Source: Candidatus Poribacteria bacterium
GTDB taxonomy: Bacteria; Poribacteria; WGA-4E; WGA-3G
Reading direction: 5' to 3'
Length of the DNA stretch: 39,361 nucleotides
Assembly: GCA_022822085.1 (NCBI GenBank)
Contig: JAJECK010000069.1
Span: forward strand, 1 to 39,361
Shown here piece after piece: positions 35,901-39,361 of this stretch; position 1 is the first letter of the stretch, and every line of letters begins with the position of its first letter. A program made the position numbers and the translations under genes. The notes under the pieces are model-generated. The model was not told the DNA's origin. It did no database searches and saw only the letters and a list, made by a program, of their open reading frames with translations.

Positions 35901-38596
35901 CAATGCGTACGTTCCATACAGGTGGTGTGGTTGAAGATGTCAGCGAAGGTCTTGCACGTAAGATTCTCGCGAAGACATCGGGAACTGTGCAGTTTCGAGA
36001 TTTTATTCCAGGACGCACTGTCCGTGAAGAGAGTGGACTCTGGATCGCACAGCAGGTCGCTGAACACCTTGATCAACAAAAATATAAAGTCAAGACTGTC
36101 CAACACCCTGAATGTCCCATGCAACCCGATGAACTTCTGACAGAAAGACAGTACCAAGAAAATATGGAACGTTTTCCTGGATTTGAGGTAGAACCTGTAG
36201 TCTTTGAGGTTACTAATATAAACAGACCGGATATTGTTGAGGCAAATTCCGATAAAGACTTTACATTGCAAGAAGGACAGTACCTCACTGAACAGGACTA
36301 CAACATGTGTCTCCATCGGTATTCCTTGTTCCGAATCTCTGAACCGCGTTATCGTGTTCAAAGTGTGAAAAATCCTGATATTTCATTGGAAATAGGGGCA
36401 TTGTTGAGTGAAACAGAGATGGAAGAATGGAAAATTAAAATCCGACCTTTCACAGGTGAATGGGTCTATCAAACTGAAAAAGGAGACATCCTTACCGAAG
36501 GTGAATATCTGCAACAGCAGAAGACTGTTAATGCAGAAATGAAGTATCAGATTCAGTCTATTACAGACGAGAGTTGCTCGTATGAGGTAGGGGATTTACT
36601 TTCAGTTGAGGAAGAAAGTCAACATCATATTGAATTTGATGATGCCATCTATACCGTCAAAGACATTAGTGAAGGTATAGATTTGTCTGAAGGACAAGAA
36701 TACAGTTTTGAAGATTTGAAAAATGCACAGGATGAAAATAAGATTTTTGAAAAGCAGACACCTTCTGCAAAGTTGTTCCGTGTAACACAAGTGAACCATC
36801 CTGAATGTCCGCTTAAGCCTGGAGAACTGATTGAAAACGAGAATTTGGAATCACTTCAGGACAAATTCAGTGGATTTACCGCGGAACGTCTCAAATACAG
36901 AATTACTGCTGTACATCATCCTGAATGTCCGTTAGACCCTGAATCTTTATTAACTGAAAATGAGAAAAAGGCATCCGCAAAGGAATTCCCTGGATTTGAG
37001 GTAGATGTTGCGAAAAATGAAGGGGCATTTGAGGTAGAACGACTATATAAGATCGCTGCATCACATCACCCAGATTTTCCTGTTCCCGTAGATGAACTCA
37101 TCACACAATCTGAGTCGAATCGCTATCGCCGTAACTTCAGAGGATTTGACTTTGAGAAGTTATACATTCGCATACAGGATGGTGATGAATCTGAGGACGT
37201 ATTAACAGATTCCGAATACAAGGCACTTGTGAAACAGCATAAAGAAACGGATACACCGCTGCCTGAATTAAAACTGGTATACCATATCCTTGCTGTTCAC
37301 CATGAGGATTGTCCGTTTACTGCTGGAGAACAGATTGATGAAGCTGAATACAAACGCGGGCAACGGCTTTACAAAGGTTTTGATACTGAACGTGTCTATG
37401 AAGTTACGAAAATCAACGATAAAGATACAAAGGTGAAAGTAGGGCAAATCCTCAGTGATGTAGACTATAAAGAAGAGTTAGCATCCACTTCAAGGAATAC
37501 CTACAGAGTTAGGAAAATCTTACATCCCAATTGCACGCTAACAATCGATCAAGAGTTGAAAGATTGGGAATATAACACCGCACTTGAACAGTATCCCGGT
37601 GTTGCTGTTGATGGATTAATCGAAACATTCCGGATCGAAATCCATACGAAAGATGGTAGTCACAAGTCTCACTTGATTCCAGCAGGTTATTCCGTTTCTG
37701 TGAAGGATGGCGATAGTGTTAAAGCACAACAGCCATTAGCAGAATTACACGAAAAAACCACTAACCTGGACATCGTCGTGGGTATTCCACGGGTGACTGA
37801 ACTCTTTGAAGCACGTCGTCCTAAGCGCGAAGATGCAGCTGAAATTGCTGAGATTGATGGACAACTCCAACTTACTGGACAGAAAGCTGGTGTCCCTCAA
37901 TACCGTATTGTAGATGGTGCTTCAAGAAGTCGACTATATTCTATACCTGACGAGAAACGGCGTGTTGACGACGGTGACAAGGTGGAAGCTGGTCAACCGC
38001 TTACAGACGGTTATCTCAATCCACACGATATCCTTACCATTGGGAGAACGACCCTTAACGGACATTCTCTTGAAGGTGAAGAAGCACTCTGGACATATCT
38101 TGTGGATGAAGTGCAGACTGTGTACGGGGCAAAAACAATTAACGACAAACACGTTGAAGTAATTGTCCGTCAAATGCTTCAGAAGATACGTATTCTCACT
38201 GTAGGTGACACCACCTTCTACGCGAACGATGAAGTTACGAGGCACAAATTCCACGCCGAAAACAGACGGATTGAAGAAGAGGGGGGTACACCTGCGACAG
38301 GTGAACCGGTCTTGCAGAGTATCAGTAAAGCATCGCTCAGTACAGATAGTTTTATCTCTGCAGCCAGTTTCCAACAGACACCAAAAGTTCTTACAGATGC
38401 CGCCGTTGAAGGACAGACTGACATGCTTACAGGTCTGAAGGAGAATGTAATCCTTGGTCGCCTTATCCCTGCTGGCACCGGTTTCTCTGAATGGCAGGAA
38501 CTTGATGTGTCTTCTGAGGCAATTGGCGACGATCCTGAACCAGAATTATTACCAGAAGAACTTCCTGAACAGGAAGCTGAGGTGGTCGAAGATTAG
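32990..38596 (+). CDS. rpoC: DNA-directed RNA polymerase subunit beta prime, with a large repeat insertion
   Basis: The product has 1868 residues, against about 1200-1400 usually. ATG 32990 follows AAGGAG by 9 nt; the frame is open from 32945, but the homologous part starts here. Visible features: normal zinc ribbon C85-x-C87...C100-x-x-C103; catalytic NADFDGDQ (477-484, three Asp binding Mg); bridge/trigger region with [21 protein letters not shown]; second zinc site around [13 protein letters not shown]; and the C-terminal [15 protein letters not shown]. Two unusual parts: four extra cysteines (C30, C42, C48, C50) inserted before the first zinc ribbon, and about 510 residues (about 1032-1543) of imperfect repeats after the trigger loop. 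The frame is intact throughout. Confidence 0.97.
   Translation: [1868 protein letters not shown]
36083..37620 (+). repeat. Coding repeats: about a dozen 35-45-residue modules inserted in RpoC
   Basis: Each module begins Tyr/Phe-x-Val/Ile-x-x-Val/Ile. Many then have (H/N)-P-(E/D)-C-P-(L/M)-x-P, a G/D-E-L-L-(T/S)-E turn, a helix with E-x-(D/E)-Y, and F-x-GF. Clearest copies start [60 protein letters not shown] and [15 protein letters not shown]. Degenerate ones lack the cysteine. The block sits between the trigger loop and the [15 protein letters not shown] segment, the position of known lineage-specific inserts such as SI3. Confidence 0.8.
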
Positions 38597-38627
38597 TACA
38601 TTTTTAAAATATTGACCATTCCCTCTT

Positions 38628-38685
38628 GAGTTCTGTCCGGACGATATAGAAATAAACATATCGTCCGGACGGGACTAAAGAACTC
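38628..38685 (+). repeat. REP-like double hairpin downstream of rpoC
   Basis: An inner perfect 13-bp stem GTCCGGACGATAT/ATATCGTCCGGAC (38635-38647/38658-38670) is enclosed by GAGTTC/GAACTC (38628-38633/38680-38685). CATATCGTCCGGACGGGACT resembles the arm at 19171-19190, so it belongs to the group 2 REPs. No T-run follows, but the stem could still stop or stabilise the rpoBC transcript. Confidence 0.7.
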
Positions 38686-38708
38686 TGATCATCTAATTAT
38701 AAATTCTA

Positions 38709-38737
38709 TTGACATTTTTCTACTTCTACTGTATAAT
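38709..38737 (+). promoter_or_regulatory. Perfect consensus sigma-70 promoter downstream of rpoC
   Basis: TTGACA (38709-38714) and TATAAT (38732-38737) with a 17-nt spacer match consensus exactly, as does the rpoB promoter. Transcription would start near 38744, pointing right. Confidence 0.8.
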
Positions 38738-38743
38738 TAACGT

Positions 38744-39191
38744 GTATGTTGGGAAATTATGAAATTATACTGAGAGGGCTGTGTGTCATTAGTCAGAATT
38801 CCCTGGATACGGATTCATTTCATGAGTTGGTTGGTTTTTTATTGTATTTATAATAGATATTATGTTAGGTAAATTATGCAAGAATCTTTACAGACAATGT
38901 GTTTACCAATGCGTAGCAGAAGGTGAAGTTTAACATGTTTTTTGGGTTCTTGAATGGAAATCAGAGGAGAATAATTGCCCAAAAGGAAGGCAAGGAATTC
39001 GCTAAACCTATAGTGTGTGTTACATGTATTTATAATCACACAATATAGATACGTGTGAATTCTAATTAATAGTTTTCTTCCCACGGCTTGCGGGGTGTAT
39101 TAACCTCGCTTCTGCAGAGTCTGTAATTGTTTCTGATTTATAATATAGACATATAGACAGCGCGCGTGGTGAATACCGCGTGCGCTTTTTT
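38744..39191 (+). ncRNA. Candidate non-coding RNA or attenuated leader, about 450 nt
   Basis: The span runs from the consensus promoter to a strong terminator and holds no substantial reading frame. The only ORF with a good ribosome site is at 38974-39012: GAGGAG, then TTG CCC AAA..., giving 12 residues MPKRKARNSLNL and a stop. Its start looks like that of a basic ribosomal protein, but nothing follows. I do not see the signature of RNase P RNA, tmRNA, SRP RNA or 6S RNA. It may be a leader whose downstream gene was replaced by the IS630-type fragment. Confidence 0.35.
39160..39191 (+). terminator. Rho-independent terminator
   Basis: GCGCGCGTGGT (39160-39170) pairs with ACCGCGTGCGC (39175-39185) over 11 bp including two G-U pairs, with loop GAAT, followed by six T (39186-39191). 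It works in the plus direction only; on the other strand no T-run follows the stem. It directly abuts the transposase fragment. Confidence 0.85.
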
Positions 39192-39214
39192 GTGCACCGA
39201 ATTTCTGCGACAGG

Positions 39215-39361
39215 ACGCTGGAGTGTCTCGGATATCCACGCAGCCACCTTCGGGCCTGTCCAAAGACCGCCATCAGCAGGAGGCTCAGAAAGCACAGTTT
39301 CAAGGGCTGCTTGCTGCGTTTCATCCAAAAAACGCTGTCTTCCATTGTTTTTGCGTTTATC
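39215..39361 (-). pseudogene. IS630-type transposase fragment (winged-helix region), running off the window
   Basis: On the minus strand, open from the window edge, the frame reads DKRKNNGRQRFLDETQQAAL, ETVLSEPPADGGLWTGPKVA and AWISETLQRPVA. The EPPADGGLWTGPKVAAWI pattern is the second helix-turn-helix of IS630/Tc1-like transposases. After RPVA the family sequence (usually ...GW-YL--LG) stops and unrelated residues follow through the terminator to a stop at 39062-39064. The catalytic DDE part is therefore absent on this side. It is a truncated remnant; its 5' end lies beyond the window. Confidence 0.75.

Noticed and set aside
39062-39328. 88-codon complete gene on the minus strand
   Set aside because: The frame is open to the window edge, homology to IS630 transposases ends near 39215, and the remainder reads through a terminator; it is a truncated remnant.

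Overview
The window comes from a Gram-negative (Kdo/LPS-making) bacterium of moderate, somewhat AT-rich composition. Its gene style is Rpn-type PD-(D/E)XK nucleases, LarA-like paralogs, TPR proteins, TRAP transport, DUF4416, and many small palindromic repeats and dead mobile elements. This reminds me of Candidatus Poribacteria and relatives, but the assignment is an impression from gene content, not a search result. There is no rRNA operon, prophage or CRISPR array.

Layout. 1-875: start of a divergent minus-strand gene cut by the window edge, then a repeat-filled spacer. 875-7291: tight kdsB-pyrG-larA-like operon with overlapping stops and starts, a repeat, an Rpn-family nuclease gene, and a second larA-like paralog. 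7302-9863: a miniature element (MITE-like) and a TRAP transporter pair, whose small permease carries a degenerate J-domain-like N-terminus. 9864-15960: a degraded accessory zone with a half MITE fused to a gene tail, a membrane coiled-coil protein, a type I modification locus (hsdM with a one-base frameshift, hsdS, no hsdR), a tRNA gene enclosed in a perfect 17-bp inverted repeat, and a frameshifted IS200/IS605-like (RAYT-type) transposase flanked by covarying REP hairpins. 16000-18838: two lipoproteins (one a gluzincin-type metalloprotease) and a GT9 glycosyltransferase. 18839-19630: a MITE copy and a second REP cluster. 19636-22981 (minus): groES-groEL behind a near-perfect sigma-54 promoter, and a Gfo/Idh/MocA oxidoreductase. 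23239-25435: a 12-repeat TPR protein ending in a UPF0175 antitoxin domain, followed 3 nt later by a DUF3368 PIN-like protein. 25471-28028 (minus): TauE/SafE permease that appears to start at ATT, a P1/DmpA peptidase and a DUF4416 protein. 28148-38596: rpoB-rpoC behind a consensus sigma-70 promoter and a long leader; rpoC carries a roughly 510-residue repeat-built insertion and an extra cysteine cluster. 38597-39361: REP hairpin, a second consensus promoter, a possible 450-nt RNA ending in a strong terminator, and an IS630-type transposase fragment running off the edge.

How genes fit together. PyrG makes CTP, which KdsB consumes to activate Kdo for LPS; the GT9 enzyme probably acts on the same surface glycans. 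The best candidates for something new are the TPR-antitoxin/PIN module, the repeat insertion and N-terminal cysteine cluster in RpoC, the sigma-54 groESL promoter, the tRNA inside an inverted repeat, and the repeat families with their transposase or nuclease neighbours.
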